This document shows, piece by piece, positions 16,422 through 26,686 of a DNA stretch of 64,000 nucleotides. Origin of the DNA: Halomonas borealis (GTDB taxonomy: Bacteria; Pseudomonadota; Gammaproteobacteria; Pseudomonadales; Halomonadaceae). Numbering within the stretch: the stretch's first letter is position 1; each line of letters starts with the position of its first letter. A program made the position numbers and the translations under genes. The notes under the pieces were generated by a model. The model had not been told where the DNA came from. It was given only the letters and a program-made list of their open reading frames with translations, and made no database searches. Location: NCBI RefSeq assembly GCF_004798905.1, contig NZ_SDMO01000001.1:434001-498000 (forward strand), written 5' to 3'.

Positions 16422-18769
16422 GATGACTCCTGTTCTTCGGCGAGAGACAGCCCGACGCGGCGCGCCAGGGACACGAAACCGGGGAACGACGTCGCCACGT
16501 TGGCGCAGTCGTCGATGACGATCTCGCCCTCGGCACGCAGGGCCGCCACGCTGAAGGCCATGGCGATGCGGTGATCGCCCAGGCTATCGACGCGACCGCC
16601 CGCATAGCTCGGCCCTTCGCTGCCTTGCCCTGCGAGGCGGCCGACGATATCGATGCCATCCTCATGCAGGCGATTCTCGACACCCAGCGCCGCCAGCCCG
16701 TCGGCCATCACCTTGAGGCGATCGGATTCCTTGACGCGCAGCTCGGCGGCCTCGCGCAGGCGGGTGGTGCCCTCGGCATTGGCGGCGGCCACGAACAGCG
16801 CGGGGAACTCGTCGATGGCCAGCGGCACCTGATCGACCGGGATGTCGATGCCCTTGAGCGGCGCGTAGCGGATATGCAGGTCCGCCACCGGCTCGCCACC
16901 CACCTCATGGCGGTTCTCGAGACGCAGGTCGGCGCCCATCTGCTGGAGGATATTGATCACGCCGATGCGAGTCGGGTTGATGCCCACATGCTCGAGCACC
17001 AGGTCGGCCCCAGGGGTGATCGCCGCGGCCACCAGGAAGAAGGTCGCCGACGAGATGTCGGACGGCACGTCGATCGGGGCGGCGGCGAGGCTCCCGCCTC
17101 CCTCGAGCCAGCAGGTATCGCCCTTGCGCTCGACCGCATAACCGAAGCCATTGAGCATGCGCTCGGTATGGTCGCGGGTCGGCGCCGGCTCGCGCACCCG
17201 GGTCTCGCCCTCGGCGTAGAGCCCGGCCAGCAGCAGGCAGGACTTCACCTGGGCGCTGGCCATCGGCATGTCGTAGTCGATGCCCTTGAGTGGCTGGCCG
17301 CCGCGGATCTTCAGCGGCGGGCGACCGCCCTCGGCGGTATCGATCACCGCCCCCATCTCGCGCAGCGGATCGGCGACCCGATCCATGGGCCGCTTGGTCA
17401 AGGAGGTGTCACCGGTCAGTTCGGTATCGAAGGCCTGGCCGGCCAGCAGGCCGGCGAACAGGCGCATGGCGGTGCCGGCGTTGCCCACATAGAGCGGCCC
17501 GGCCGGCGCCTCGAGGCCATGCAGGCCCACGCCGTGCACGGTCACCCGCCCCTGATGCGGCCCCTCGATGGCCACTCCCATCTCACGGAACGCCTGCAGG
17601 GTCGCCAGGCTGTCCTCGCCTTCCAGGAAGCCGGAAACCTCGGTCACCCCCTCGGCCAGGGCGCCGAGCATGATCGAGCGATGAGAGATCGACTTGTCGC
17701 CGGGCACGCGGATACGCCCGGTCACACCGCCACCGGGGGCGACCCGGTAACGCAGCTTGTCTTGTGCTTGCATCTGGTATTCCGCCTGGTAACTGGTCTG
17801 GTTAATCAGGGAGTCGAAGTAATGTCGAGCGTGACTGGCACGATCGAAGGTCGCCAGCATGGCATCGGTGTCGCCGTGCTCGACCGCTCGACGCAACCGG
17901 GCCACGCCGGCCTCGAAGTCGTCGAGGGCATGCAACACCGCATCACGGTTGGCGACGAAGATGTCGCGCCACATCACCGGATCGCTGCCGGCGATGCGCG
18001 TGAAATCGCGAAACCCGCCGGCGGCATAGCGGAAGATATCGAGGCGCTCGTCCTGACGCGCCAGGGTGTCGACCAGCGAGAAGGCCAGCAGGTGCGGTAG
18101 ATGACTGGTACGGGCCAGCACCTCATCGTGGCGCGCTACCTCCATCTCGAGCACCTCGGCGCCGGTGGCTTCCCACAGCGTGCGCACCATGCCCAGAGCG
18201 TCGGGGTCGGTGCTCGACTCGGGCGTGAGGATCACCTTGTGGCCGACATAGAGATCGGGGTTGGACGCCGCGACGCCGCTCTTCTCGGAGCCGGCGATGG
18301 GGTGCCCCAGCACCAACCTCGGCGGCATGCCGCCGAAGACCGCCTCGGCCGCCTCGCGGATGGCCGCCTTGGTGCTGCCGACATCGGTGATCACCGGATC
18401 GATGCCGGCCCGGCGAATGCCGACGGCAAGCGTTGCCATCACCTCGCGCATGGCCAGCACCGGCACCGCCAGCACGACCAGATCGACACCCTCGAGCAGC
18501 GCTTCGAGCCGGGTGCCGCCTCGGTCGATCAACCCCATCTCGACGCCGCGGGTGATTTCCTCGGCATCCGGGTCGCAGGCCAGGATCTCGCCGGCGGCGG
18601 CTTTTCCTACCGCCCCGAAGCCGGCGGCGTCTTTTTCTATCGCCCCGAACCCGGCGGCATCTTTTTCGACCGCCCCGAAGCCGGCGGCGCGTAGCGCGGC
18701 GGCCAGCGAGCCGCCGATCAGGCCGAGGCCGACGATCAACACCCGGGAGGAAAGCGCCTGACGCTCCAT
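16418..18769 (-). CDS. aroA: Prephenate dehydrogenase / EPSP synthase fusion (TyrA-AroA)
   Basis: A 783-residue fusion. The N-terminal ~300 residues are a TyrA-type prephenate/arogenate dehydrogenase (Rossmann motif GLGLIGGS at 14-21, [12 protein letters not shown] near 155, [13 protein letters not shown]). The C-terminal ~430 are 5-enolpyruvylshikimate-3-phosphate synthase ([46 protein letters not shown]). The two activities act in tyrosine synthesis and the common shikimate pathway. Such fusions are known in Pseudomonas and Halomonas relatives. ATG 18769 lies one base after the pheA stop. Oddity: residues 28-57 are three copies of a decapeptide ([14 protein letters not shown]) inserted between the first Rossmann helix and the second strand. 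Confidence 0.95.
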   Translation of the reverse strand: MERQALSSRVLIVGLGLIGGSLAAALRAAGFGAVEKDAAGFGAIEKDAAGFGAVGKAAAGEILACDPDAEEITRGVEMGLIDRGGTRLEALLEGVDLVVLAVPVLAMREVMATLAVGIRRAGIDPVITDVGSTKAAIREAAEAVFGGMPPRLVLGHPIAGSEKSGVAASNPDLYVGHKVILTPESSTDPDALGMVRTLWEATGAEVLEMEVARHDEVLARTSHLPHLLAFSLVDTLARQDERLDIFRYAAGGFRDFTRIAGSDPVMWRDIFVANRDAVLHALDDFEAGVARLRRAVEHGDTDAMLATFDRASHARHYFDSLINQTSYQAEYQMQAQDKLRYRVAPGGGVTGRIRVPGDKSISHRSIMLGALAEGVTEVSGFLEGEDSLATLQAFREMGVAIEGPHQGRVTVHGVGLHGLEAPAGPLYVGNAGTAMRLFAGLLAGQAFDTELTGDTSLTKRPMDRVADPLREMGAVIDTAEGGRPPLKIRGGQPLKGIDYDMPMASAQVKSCLLLAGLYAEGETRVREPAPTRDHTERMLNGFGYAVERKGDTCWLEGGGSLAAAPIDVPSDISSATFFLVAAAITPGADLVLEHVGINPTRIGVINILQQMGADLRLENRHEVGGEPVADLHIRYAPLKGIDIPVDQVPLAIDEFPALFVAAANAEGTTRLREAAELRVKESDRLKVMADGLAALGVENRLHEDGIDIVGRLAGQGSEGPSYAGGRVDSLGDHRIAMAFSVAALRAEGEIVIDDCANVATSFPGFVSLARRVGLSLAEEQESS
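18591..18680 (-). repeat. In-frame 30-bp tandem repeat (3 copies) inside tyrA-aroA
   Basis: Three adjacent 30-bp units (18591-18620, 18621-18650, 18651-18680) with a partial fourth. They differ at only a few positions and encode [20 protein letters not shown] and [10 protein letters not shown] on the minus strand. The expansion keeps the reading frame and falls in a surface turn of the dehydrogenase Rossmann fold. Confidence 0.92.
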
Positions 18770-18770
18770 C

Positions 18771-19862
18771 CTAGAGCACGCCCTGGGGATAGGAGCCCAG
18801 CACCTTGACCTCGGCGGCACGAACCTGCACTTCTTCGAGCATCGCGGCGACCCGCGGCTCGTCCCGGTGGCCCCTGAGATCGATGAAGAAGACGTAGTTC
18901 CACACCCCGCTGCGCGAGGGGCGCGTCTCCAGGCGCGTCAGGTCGATCCGGTGGCGATGGAAGGGTTCCAGCAGGTCGTGCAGGGCACCCGGCTGGTTGC
19001 GCATGGCCACCACGATGGAGGTCTTGTCCTCGCCGGACATCGGCACGTCCTGGTTGCCGATGATCAAGAAACGCGTGGAGTTGTCCGGGCGATCCTCGAT
19101 CTTCTCGGCGATGCGCGTCAGGCCATAAAGCTTGGCGGCCATGTCGCCGGCGATGGCGGCGCTGTGCCACTCGGTCTTGACCAGTCGGGCCGCCTCGGCG
19201 TTGGACGACACCGGCACCCGCTCGGCATGCGGGTAATGGGCGTCCAGCCACTTGCGACACTGGGCGAAGGACTGCGGATGGGAGTAGATCCGCGAGACCT
19301 TGTCGCGCCGCGTGGTATCGGCCACCAGCAGATGATGGTGGATGCGCAGCACGACCTCGCCGCAGATGCGCATCCCCGAGTCGATGAAGGAGTCCAGGGT
19401 GTGATTGATCACGCCCTCGGTGGAGTTCTCCACCGGCACCACGCCGTAGTTGACGGCGCCGGCCTCCACCTCACGGAACACCTCATCGATGGCCGCCATG
19501 GGCAGGCTCACGGCGCTGTCGCCGAAATGCTTGAGCGTCGCCTGCTGGGTGAAGGTGCCTTCCGGCCCCAGATAGGCGACCTTGACCGGCTGCTCGAGGG
19601 CCAGGCAGGCGGACATGATCTCGCGGAACAGGCGCGCCATTTCCTCGCCATCGAGGGGGCCAGGGTTGAGCTCCATGATCCGACGCAGCACCTGAGCCTC
19701 GCGCTCGGGCCGATAGAAGACGGCACCGGGATCGCCCTGGGTCTTGACCTCGGCGACGCGGCGCGCGCATTCCGCGCGCTCGCTGATCAAGCGCAGGATG
19801 TCGTGGTCCAGTTCGTCGATGCGCTGACGGAGCGAATCGAGATTGATGGGGGTATCACTCAT
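18771..19862 (-). CDS. pheA: Bifunctional chorismate mutase / prephenate dehydratase (P-protein)
   Basis: A 363-residue P-protein. It has an N-terminal AroQ chorismate mutase domain (SLRQRIDELDHDILRLISER), a prephenate dehydratase domain (VAYLGPEGTFTQQAT, GVVPVENSTEGVINHTLD, TRFLIIG with the catalytic Thr-Arg-Phe), and a C-terminal ACT domain (PGALHDLLEPFHRHRIDLTRLETRP) that mediates phenylalanine feedback. It makes phenylpyruvate from chorismate. The start is ATG 19862; a longer open frame upstream has no ribosome site. It lies between serC and tyrA-aroA on the minus strand in the common aromatic/serine supra-operon. Confidence 0.97.
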   Translation of the reverse strand: MSDTPINLDSLRQRIDELDHDILRLISERAECARRVAEVKTQGDPGAVFYRPEREAQVLRRIMELNPGPLDGEEMARLFREIMSACLALEQPVKVAYLGPEGTFTQQATLKHFGDSAVSLPMAAIDEVFREVEAGAVNYGVVPVENSTEGVINHTLDSFIDSGMRICGEVVLRIHHHLLVADTTRRDKVSRIYSHPQSFAQCRKWLDAHYPHAERVPVSSNAEAARLVKTEWHSAAIAGDMAAKLYGLTRIAEKIEDRPDNSTRFLIIGNQDVPMSGEDKTSIVVAMRNQPGALHDLLEPFHRHRIDLTRLETRPSRSGVWNYVFFIDLRGHRDEPRVAAMLEEVQVRAAEVKVLGSYPQGVL

Positions 19863-19907
19863 GGTGGTTCCCTTGTATCGGGGACAGAGCCCGGTGTCTG
19901 GCTTGTC

Positions 19908-19947
19908 GAGGCCCGAGGTTCGAGAACGCCTTGTCACCTCGTGCCTC
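19908..19947 (-). other. Inverted repeat in the serC-pheA gap
   Basis: GAGGCCCGAGGT at 19908-19919 pairs with ACCTCGTGCCTC at 19936-19947 (11 of 12 positions) between serC and pheA. No T-run follows and no phenylalanine-rich leader peptide was seen, so it may be an mRNA processing or partial termination structure rather than an attenuator. Confidence 0.4.
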
Positions 19948-19953
19948 GCTCCG

Positions 19954-21057
19954 TTATCCCTTGCGGCGCTCGAAATCCGCCATGAAGTGGACCAGGGCGT
20001 CCACGGCGGCTTCCGGCACGGCGTTGTACAGGCTCGCCCGCATGCCGCCGACGCTGCGGTGCCCCTTGAGGTTGAGCAGGCCGGCCTGCTCGGCCTCCTT
20101 GAGGAAGGGCTCGTCGAGCCGATCGTCGTCGAGCACGAAGGGCACGTTCATCCGCGAGCGGTTCGCCGTGGCGATGGGGTTCGAGTAGAGGCCGCCGCCA
20201 TCGATGGCGGCGTAGAGCTTCTCCGCCTTGCGGTTATTGAGCGCATCCATGGCGGCCAGGCCGCCGATGTCATGCTTGAGCCACTGGAACACCAACCCCG
20301 CCAGGTACCAGCTGTAGGTCGCCGGCGTATTGACCATGGAGCCGGCCTCGGCCTGAGCCTTGTAGCCCATCAGGCTCGGCATTCCGGCACAGCCACGGTC
20401 GAGCAGGTCGTCACGCACGATCGCCAGCGTCAAGCCGGCCGGGCCGATGTTCTTCTGGGCACCGGCATAGATGACACCGAACGGCGAAACATCCAGCGGA
20501 CCGGACAGGAGGCTCGACGACATGTCGCAGACCAGCGGCACCTCGCTGCCATCGGGGCGAACGCCCCGCGGCACGTAGTCGAACTCGAGACCCCCGATGG
20601 TCTCGTTGGCGGTGTAGTGCAGGTAGGCCGCGTCATCGGCCAGCGCGATGTCGGCCTGGCACGGCACCGCACGATGGCCATTCGCCTCGCTGGACGCCAC
20701 GACCGGCGCGGCCCCGAACAGGTGGCGCGCCTCGGCGATGGCCTTCTTGCCCCAGATGCCGGTATGCAGGAAGTTGGCGCTACCGCCAAGCCCTAGCAGG
20801 TTATAGGGCACCGCGGCGAACTGCATCGTCGCCCCACCCTGGGTGAAGATCACCCGATAGTTATCGGGGATCGCCAACAGCTCACGGAGATCGCTCTCGG
20901 CCTGCTCGGCGATGGCCACGAACTCGGGGGAACGGTGGCTCATCTCCATCACCGAGAGGCCGCGCCCACGATAATCGAGCAGCTCGTCGCGGGCACGCTC
21001 CAGCACCGCCTGTGGCAAGGCGGCCGGGCCGGCACAGAAATTGAAGTGGCGTGTCAT
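19954..21057 (-). CDS. serC: Phosphoserine aminotransferase
   Basis: A 367-residue PLP-dependent class V aminotransferase that converts 3-phosphohydroxypyruvate to phosphoserine and also serves pyridoxal phosphate synthesis. It begins RHFNFCAGPAALPQAVLE and has MEMSHRSPEF. The PLP lysine is in VIYAGAQKNIGPAGL, and the C terminus carries GGMRASLYNAVPEAAVDALV. The start ATG 21057 is 20 bp after gyrA ends, so it is probably read through from the gyrA promoter, a conserved gyrA-serC-pheA arrangement. Confidence 0.97.
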   Translation of the reverse strand: MTRHFNFCAGPAALPQAVLERARDELLDYRGRGLSVMEMSHRSPEFVAIAEQAESDLRELLAIPDNYRVIFTQGGATMQFAAVPYNLLGLGGSANFLHTGIWGKKAIAEARHLFGAAPVVASSEANGHRAVPCQADIALADDAAYLHYTANETIGGLEFDYVPRGVRPDGSEVPLVCDMSSSLLSGPLDVSPFGVIYAGAQKNIGPAGLTLAIVRDDLLDRGCAGMPSLMGYKAQAEAGSMVNTPATYSWYLAGLVFQWLKHDIGGLAAMDALNNRKAEKLYAAIDGGGLYSNPIATANRSRMNVPFVLDDDRLDEPFLKEAEQAGLLNLKGHRSVGGMRASLYNAVPEAAVDALVHFMADFERRKG

Positions 21058-21077
21058 CGGCGTCGTTCCGTCATGAG

Positions 21078-23768
21078 TTACTGATCATCGTCGGTGGCCG
21101 GCGGTTCGCCGCCGGCGTCGGCCTCGGGCGCATCACCCTCTTCTCCTGCGGGCAACGCTTCCTCCTCGGGTTCGTCGACACGCACCGTCTTGACCAGCGC
21201 CTCGCTCTCGCCCAAGCGGATCAACATCACCCCTTGGGTGTTACGCGAGTTGATCGACACCTCGTCGACCCGGGTACGCACCAGGGTGCCGCGGTCGGTG
21301 ATCAGCATCATCTCATCGGCGCCATAGACCTGCATCGCCGCCACCAGGGCGCCGTTGCGCTCGCTGGTCTGCATGGCGATCACCCCCTGGCCGCCGCGTC
21401 CGCGCAGCGGGAACTCCTCGAGCCGCGTGCGCTTGCCATAGCCGTTCTCGCTGGCGGTCAGGATGGTGATCTGACCGCCGTTGCCGGCCGCGGTCTCGGC
21501 CTGGGTCTCGCCATCCACCGCATCCTCGGCATCGATGCGCTGACTCTGCGGGATGATCAGGCTGATCACCTCGGCGCCACCCTGCAGCCTCATGCCCCGC
21601 ACGCCACGGGCGGTGCGGCCCATGCTACGCACGTCGCGCTCCTCGAAGCGGATCGCCTTGCCATTGGAAGACAGCAGCATGGCGTGGTCCGCCCCGCTGG
21701 TGATGGCGGCCCCGACCAGCCGATCGTCCTCTTCCAGCTCGATGGCGATCAGGCCCACGCTGCGCGGCCGGGAGAACTGCTCCAGGCTGGTACGCTTGAC
21801 CGTACCCTTGGCGGTGGCGAAGAAGATGTAGCTCTCGGGATCGTAATCGCGCACCGGCAGGATGGCGTTGATCGACTCACCTTCAGCCAGCGGCAGCATA
21901 TTGACCAGCGGCTTGCCACGCGAGCCGCGGCTGGCCGCCGGCATCTCGTAGACCTTGAGCCAGTAGACCTTGCCGCGATTGGAGAACAGCAACACGGTGT
22001 CGTGGGTCGAGGCCACCAGCAGGTGCTCGATGATGTCCTCGTCCTTCATCGTGGTCGCCGATTTGCCACGGCCGCCGCGGCGCTGGGCCTGATAATCGGA
22101 GAGCGGCTGGGTCTTGGCGTAGCCGGAGCGGGACACGGTGACCACCATGTCCTCCTCGGCGATCAAGTCTTCGATGGACAGATCGAGGTGGCTGGCCTGA
22201 ATCTCGGTACGGCGCGCTTCGCCGAACTGGTCGCGCACGGCGGTCAGCTCCTCGCGAATCACCTCCAGCAGGCGTTCGGCACTGGCCAGGATCGCGGTGA
22301 GCTCGGCGATCTTCTCGAGAATGCCCAGGTATTCATCGAGCAGCTTCTCGGTCTCGAGCCCGGTCAGGCGGTGCAGGCGCAGTTCGAGGATCGCCTGGGC
22401 CTGGCCCGGCGAGAGGCGATACTGGCTGGCTTCGTCGTTGAGACCGAAGCCCTCGTCCAGGTCCTCGGGCTTGCAGGAATGGGCGCCGGCCCGCTCCAGC
22501 ATGCCGGTGACCTGCCCCGGCGCCCAGCTGCGGCCGAGCAGCTTGTCCTTGGCCTCGGTGGCATTCGGCGAGGCCTTGATCAGCTCGATCACCTCGTCGA
22601 TGTTGGAGATGGCGACGGTCAGGCCTTCGAGGATATGACCGCGCTCGCGGGCCTTCTTGAGTTCGAACAGGGTGCGACGCGTGACCACCTCGCGGCGGTG
22701 GCGGATGAAAGCCTCGAGCACCTGCTTGAGGGTGTGGATGCGCGGCTCGCCGCTCTCGAGGGCCACCATGTTGATGCCGAAGACGTTCTGCAACTGAGTC
22801 TGGGAGAAGAGGTTGTTGACCACCACCTCGCCGGACTCGCCGCGCTTGACCTCGATGACGACGCGCAGCCCATCCTTGTCGGACTCGTCACGCAGCTCGG
22901 CGATGCCGTCGATGCGCTTGTCCTTGACCAGCTCGGCGATCTTCTCGATCAACCGCGCCTTGTTCACTTGGTACGGCAGCTCGGTGACGATGATGTGATC
23001 GCGACCGGTCTTGTCGTCGTGCTCGATGGTGTGACGGGCCCGCACGTAGATGCGCCCGCGCCCGGTGCGATAGGCGTCGAGGATACCCGCCCGACCGTTG
23101 ATGATGCCCCCGGTGGGGAAATCCGGCCCGGGGATGTATTCCATCAGGTCATCGACCGTCAGGGTATGGTCATCGATCAGTGCCAGGCAGCCGTCGACCA
23201 CCTCGCGCATGTTATGCGGGGGAATATTGGTGGCCATGCCCACGGCGATGCCCGAGGAGCCGTTGACCAGCAGGTTCGGCACCTTGGTGGGCAGCACGTC
23301 GGGGATGCGCTCGGTGCCGTCGTAGTTGTCGACCCAGTCGACGGTGTCCTTCTCGAGGTCGGCCATCAGCTCATGGGCGAGCCGGGCCATGCGCACCTCG
23401 GTGTAACGCATCGCGGCGGCGTTGTCGCCATCGATGGAACCGAAGTTACCCTGGCCATCGACCAGCACGTGGCGCATGGAGAAGTCCTGGGCCATGCGTA
23501 CGATGGTGTCGTAGACGGCACTGTCACCGTGGGGGTGATACTTACCGATGACATCGCCGACGACGCGCGCCGACTTCTTGTATGGCTTGTTCCAGTCGTT
23601 GTTCAGCTCATGCATCGCGTAGAGCACGCGGCGATGAACCGGCTTCAAGCCATCGCGCACGTCAGGCAGCGCACGGCCGATGATCACGCTCATCGCGTAA
23701 TCGAGGTACGACTGCTTGAGCTCGTCCTCGATGTTGACTGGCAGAATCTCTCTGGCGATGTCACCCAT
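21078..23768 (-). CDS. gyrA: DNA gyrase subunit A
   Basis: An 896-residue type II topoisomerase subunit. The catalytic tyrosine lies in [19 protein letters not shown]. The quinolone-resistance region [18 protein letters not shown] shows the drug-sensitive Ser and Asp, so no target mutation is visible. The C-terminal beta-pinwheel includes the GyrA box QRRGGRGKS, and the tail is acidic ([21 protein letters not shown]). With GyrB it introduces negative supercoils. I chose ATG 23768 ([18 protein letters not shown]), matching other GyrA proteins; an upstream in-frame start lacks support. Confidence 0.98.
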   Translation of the reverse strand: MGDIAREILPVNIEDELKQSYLDYAMSVIIGRALPDVRDGLKPVHRRVLYAMHELNNDWNKPYKKSARVVGDVIGKYHPHGDSAVYDTIVRMAQDFSMRHVLVDGQGNFGSIDGDNAAAMRYTEVRMARLAHELMADLEKDTVDWVDNYDGTERIPDVLPTKVPNLLVNGSSGIAVGMATNIPPHNMREVVDGCLALIDDHTLTVDDLMEYIPGPDFPTGGIINGRAGILDAYRTGRGRIYVRARHTIEHDDKTGRDHIIVTELPYQVNKARLIEKIAELVKDKRIDGIAELRDESDKDGLRVVIEVKRGESGEVVVNNLFSQTQLQNVFGINMVALESGEPRIHTLKQVLEAFIRHRREVVTRRTLFELKKARERGHILEGLTVAISNIDEVIELIKASPNATEAKDKLLGRSWAPGQVTGMLERAGAHSCKPEDLDEGFGLNDEASQYRLSPGQAQAILELRLHRLTGLETEKLLDEYLGILEKIAELTAILASAERLLEVIREELTAVRDQFGEARRTEIQASHLDLSIEDLIAEEDMVVTVSRSGYAKTQPLSDYQAQRRGGRGKSATTMKDEDIIEHLLVASTHDTVLLFSNRGKVYWLKVYEMPAASRGSRGKPLVNMLPLAEGESINAILPVRDYDPESYIFFATAKGTVKRTSLEQFSRPRSVGLIAIELEEDDRLVGAAITSGADHAMLLSSNGKAIRFEERDVRSMGRTARGVRGMRLQGGAEVISLIIPQSQRIDAEDAVDGETQAETAAGNGGQITILTASENGYGKRTRLEEFPLRGRGGQGVIAMQTSERNGALVAAMQVYGADEMMLITDRGTLVRTRVDEVSINSRNTQGVMLIRLGESEALVKTVRVDEPEEEALPAGEEGDAPEADAGGEPPATDDDQ

Positions 23769-23844
23769 GGGTCGTCGAATCCTTTGCACTGCAAGAGGTT
23801 GGCCCGTCGCCTGGCCGTGAGACGACGCGCCATTTCAGCCGTGC

Positions 23845-23850
23845 ATCATA
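23845..23850 (-). promoter_or_regulatory. Probable extended -10 of the gyrA promoter
   Basis: Read on the minus strand, TGG immediately precedes TATGAT, giving an extended -10 about 77 bp upstream of the gyrA start. No convincing -35 was seen, which is usual for extended -10 promoters; gyrA promoters are often supercoiling-sensitive. Confidence 0.45.
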
Positions 23851-23927
23851 CCACTGTGGGGCGCGCAAAGCAGCGGTCAGGCTGGGCTATCGCCAGGCGC
23901 CGCATTCCGGGAGATGCGACGACGCGC

Positions 23928-24347
23928 TCAGTCGACGACCAGCGGCGCCAGGGCCTCGCGCAGCATGCCATCGATGGCCACGGCCTTGTTGGCCGTCACG
24001 TCCAGCAGCACGAAGGTCATGTCGGCACTGGCCACCGCCTTGCCGTCGCGCACACGACGGATGTCCTGGTGCATCCGTGCGCTGCGGCTACCAAGCTCGG
24101 CGAGCCCGGTGACCACCTCCAGATCATCACCGGCCATCGCCGCTCGGCGATAGTCGATGTTGAGGTTGACGGCGACGAAGGCCACCTCGCCGCCCTGGAT
24201 CACCTCGGCCAACGCCTGCCGTTCGTCGAAATACGCCCAGCGCCCCTCCTCCAGGAACTCCAGGTAGCGAGCATGGTTGACGTGGCCGTAGCCGTCGAGG
24301 TGATAGCCGCGCACGCGCAGCGCTATGGTGGAGCGCCGATCATCCAT
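23928..24347 (-). CDS. Acyl-CoA thioesterase, hotdog fold (4HBT/YbgC-like)
   Basis: A 139-residue single hotdog-fold thioesterase. The active-site region VRGYHLDGYGHVNHARYLEFLEE resembles the D-x-x-GHVNxxxY motif of 4-hydroxybenzoyl-CoA thioesterase relatives. Such enzymes hydrolyse acyl-CoAs to free acids and CoA. The gene is alone on the minus strand between gyrA and rdgC. A PsrA-like palindrome (24408-24427) lies about 60 bp upstream of its start and would fit fatty-acid-responsive control. The substrate is unknown. Confidence 0.82.
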   Translation of the reverse strand: MDDRRSTIALRVRGYHLDGYGHVNHARYLEFLEEGRWAYFDERQALAEVIQGGEVAFVAVNLNIDYRRAAMAGDDLEVVTGLAELGSRSARMHQDIRRVRDGKAVASADMTFVLLDVTANKAVAIDGMLREALAPLVVD

Positions 24348-24407
24348 GAGAATCTCCGTCAGTAATAGGACAGCGAACTTCCGATTCTAGTCAGACCCAT
24401 CGCCGAC

Positions 24408-24427
24408 ATTCAAACGTCAGTTTGAAT
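24408..24427. promoter_or_regulatory. Putative PsrA/FadR-type operator
   Basis: Perfect inverted repeat ATTCAAAC-N4-GTTTGAAT. The core CAAAC-N4-GTTTG matches the published palindrome form for PsrA, the long-chain-fatty-acid-responsive TetR regulator of Pseudomonas. It lies between a divergent thioesterase gene and rdgC. Which promoter it controls is inferred. Confidence 0.5.
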
Positions 24428-24506
24428 ACGCAGCCGAGCGGGCCCTGGCACCCCCGTTCCCCATTCGCCATAATGTGCCCCTTTTCGCCCAGGAAACGCT
24501 TCATTC

Positions 24507-25439
24507 ATGTGGTTCAAGCATCTGCACCTCTATCGCCTGCACGACGCACCCGACCTGGATGCCACGAGCCTCGAGGAGGCCCTGACGCAACAGGCGTTTC
24601 GCCCGCTGGGTGGCAGCGAGGCACGTCGTCTCGGCTGGTCGGCACCCGCCGGCCGCGCCGGCACCCAGCTGCTCCACGAGCTGCAGGGTCAACGACTGAT
24701 CACCGCTCTACGCCAGGAGCGGCTGCTGCCCGCCGCCGTGGTCAAGGAAGAACTCGAGGAACGCGTGGAGGTCATCGAGACCGCCGAGAGCCGCAAGCTG
24801 CGCCGGCAGGAGAAGCTCGCGCTCAAGGAGCAGGTCTATGAGGAACTGCTGCCACGCGCCTTCGTGCGTAGCCAGAAGGTCGATCTATGGTGGGATAGCC
24901 GCCGCCACCTGATCGCTATCAACACCAGCAGCCGCAAGCGTGCCGAGGAGCTGCTCGACCTGCTGCGCGAGACCCTGGGCAGCCTCAAGGTCACTCCTCT
25001 GGCCAGCCAGACCCTGCCGATGCGCGCCATGACCACCTGGCTCGGCGATCCGGCCTCACGGCCCGCCGACCTGATGCTCGGCGATCAGGTCGAGCTCAAG
25101 GCCAAGGGCGACGACGGCGTGCTGCGCGCCCGCCAGGTCGATCTCGACAGCGACGAGATCCAGCAACTGCTCGAGGGCGACCGCCAGGCCAGCAAGCTGG
25201 CCCTGGCCCTGGAAGGCCGGCTGACCTTCGTGCTGCATGACGACCTGGCGGTCAAGTCACTACGCTTCGACGACGCCCTCGTCGACGAGGCTTCCCAGAC
25301 CGACGATGGCGACGACGCCCTGGTACGCCTGGAGACCGATTTCCTGCTGATGACCCAGGCGCTGGCCGACGGCATCGAGCGTCTGCTGGACTGGCTGGGC
25401 GGCGAAGCCCAAGCCGGCCAGGCCACCCCATCCGCCTGA
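24507..25439 (+). CDS. rdgC: Recombination-associated protein RdgC
   Basis: A 310-residue protein matching RdgC through MWFKHLHLYRL at the start, RRQEKLALKEQVYEELLPRAF near 100, DLWWDSRRHLIAINTSSRKRAEELLDLLRETLGSL and a C-terminal ADGIERLLDWL. RdgC forms a ring around double-stranded DNA and restrains RecA-mediated exchange; in Neisseria it affects pilin variation. Length is close to the 303-residue E. coli form. The start is ATG 24507 with AGGAA upstream. The acyltransferase gene follows 20 bp downstream. Confidence 0.94.
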   Translation: MWFKHLHLYRLHDAPDLDATSLEEALTQQAFRPLGGSEARRLGWSAPAGRAGTQLLHELQGQRLITALRQERLLPAAVVKEELEERVEVIETAESRKLRRQEKLALKEQVYEELLPRAFVRSQKVDLWWDSRRHLIAINTSSRKRAEELLDLLRETLGSLKVTPLASQTLPMRAMTTWLGDPASRPADLMLGDQVELKAKGDDGVLRARQVDLDSDEIQQLLEGDRQASKLALALEGRLTFVLHDDLAVKSLRFDDALVDEASQTDDGDDALVRLETDFLLMTQALADGIERLLDWLGGEAQAGQATPSA

Positions 25440-25458
25440 CCGACACGGCCCCGCGCTC

Positions 25459-26622
25459 ATGACGACCACGCACGACCAAAACGCCCACGATCCCTGGGCC
25501 GAGATTCGCCCCTATCACGACGGGGAGGTAGCCGAGGCGCTGGAGCGCCTCGCCCGGGATCCTGAGCTGCTCGACGCCCTGACCCGCTTCCGCCTGCCGC
25601 GCCTGGCCAAGTGGATGCCGCGACTCTCGCGCACCATCGCCAGCGCCGCGGTGCGTCGCGAGGTACGCGACGTCACCACCATTCGCGGCTTTCAGGACCG
25701 CATCGCCGCCTACATGCAGCGGATGCTGCGCAACTCGACCACCGACTTCCGCGTCGATGGGCTGGAACAGCTGGAGCCCGATACCGCCTACCTGTTCATC
25801 GGCAACCACCGCGACATCTCGCTGGACCCGGCGTTCGTCAACTACGCCCTCTACCTGGCGAACCGCAACACGGTGCGCATCGCCATCGGCGACAACCTGC
25901 TGCAAAAGCCCTACGTCACCGATCTGATGCGGCTCAACAAGAGTTTCATCGTGCCGCGCAGTGCCCGCGGCAAGCGGGCCATGCTGGCCGCCTACCAGAA
26001 GCTCTCGGCTTACATTCGCCATTCGATCACCGTCGACAACCATTCGATCTGGATGGCCCAGCGCGAGGGCCGGGCCAAGGACGGCATCGACGGTACCGAC
26101 CCGGCGATCTTGAAGATGCTGACCATGGCGCGCCGCGGCGAAGACCGCAGCGCCGATATCGGCGACGCGATCGCCGAGCTGCGCGTGGTGCCGGTGTCGA
26201 TCAGCTACGAGTACGACCCCTGCGACGTGCAGAAGGCCCGCGAACTGCACGCCGTGCATACCAGCGGCGCCTACGACAAGAGCGAGTTCGAAGACATCCG
26301 CTCCATCGTCGCCGGCATCACCGGCCAGAAAGGCCGCGTGCACCTGCGCTTCGGCACGCCGCTCACGGCGGACTTCAACAGCCCCGAGACGGTCGCCTCG
26401 GAGATCGACCGTCAGGTGCTCGGCGGCTATCACCTCTTCCCCAGCCACTATCTGGCCCTCGAGGCCCTGGGCGATGCCCCAGAGCTGCTGGACCTGAGCG
26501 AGGTCACCGACGCCGACCGTGCCCACTTCCAGGCTCGGCTCACCGCGGTGCCATCGGAGCTACGCGACTGGTGGCTCGCCCAGTACGCCAACCCGGTGCG
26601 TCATGCGCACGGCAGGATTTAA
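25459..26622 (+). CDS. PlsC-type 1-acyl-sn-glycerol-3-phosphate acyltransferase family protein
   Basis: A 387-residue protein with an acyltransferase HX4D motif in FIGNHRDISLDPAFVNY (about residue 115) and FIVPRSARGKRAMLAAYQKL, followed by a Glu-rich region where family members bind glycerol phosphate (SIWMAQREGRAKDGIDGTD). It lacks the usual strong N-terminal membrane helix of PlsC and is longer, so it belongs to the PlsC superfamily branch of unknown acceptor. A phospholipid or lipid-remodelling role is likely; the true substrate is uncertain. It is downstream of rdgC in the same direction. Confidence 0.8.
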   Translation: MTTTHDQNAHDPWAEIRPYHDGEVAEALERLARDPELLDALTRFRLPRLAKWMPRLSRTIASAAVRREVRDVTTIRGFQDRIAAYMQRMLRNSTTDFRVDGLEQLEPDTAYLFIGNHRDISLDPAFVNYALYLANRNTVRIAIGDNLLQKPYVTDLMRLNKSFIVPRSARGKRAMLAAYQKLSAYIRHSITVDNHSIWMAQREGRAKDGIDGTDPAILKMLTMARRGEDRSADIGDAIAELRVVPVSISYEYDPCDVQKARELHAVHTSGAYDKSEFEDIRSIVAGITGQKGRVHLRFGTPLTADFNSPETVASEIDRQVLGGYHLFPSHYLALEALGDAPELLDLSEVTDADRAHFQARLTAVPSELRDWWLAQYANPVRHAHGRI

Positions 26623-26686
26623 CCACCCGGCACAGGCGGTGCAGCGCCCAGGCCCACCGCCATACCAGGGCTAAGGGAGACCCAGG

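Noticed and set aside
18591..18680. Regular 30-bp repeats as a possible CRISPR array
   Set aside because: The units are contiguous with no spacers and stay in frame inside tyrA-aroA; it is a coding repeat.
21051..24365. Open frame of about 1100 codons antisense to gyrA
   Set aside because: A GC-driven shadow of gyrA with His/Gln/Leu-rich nonsense composition and no recognisable domain.
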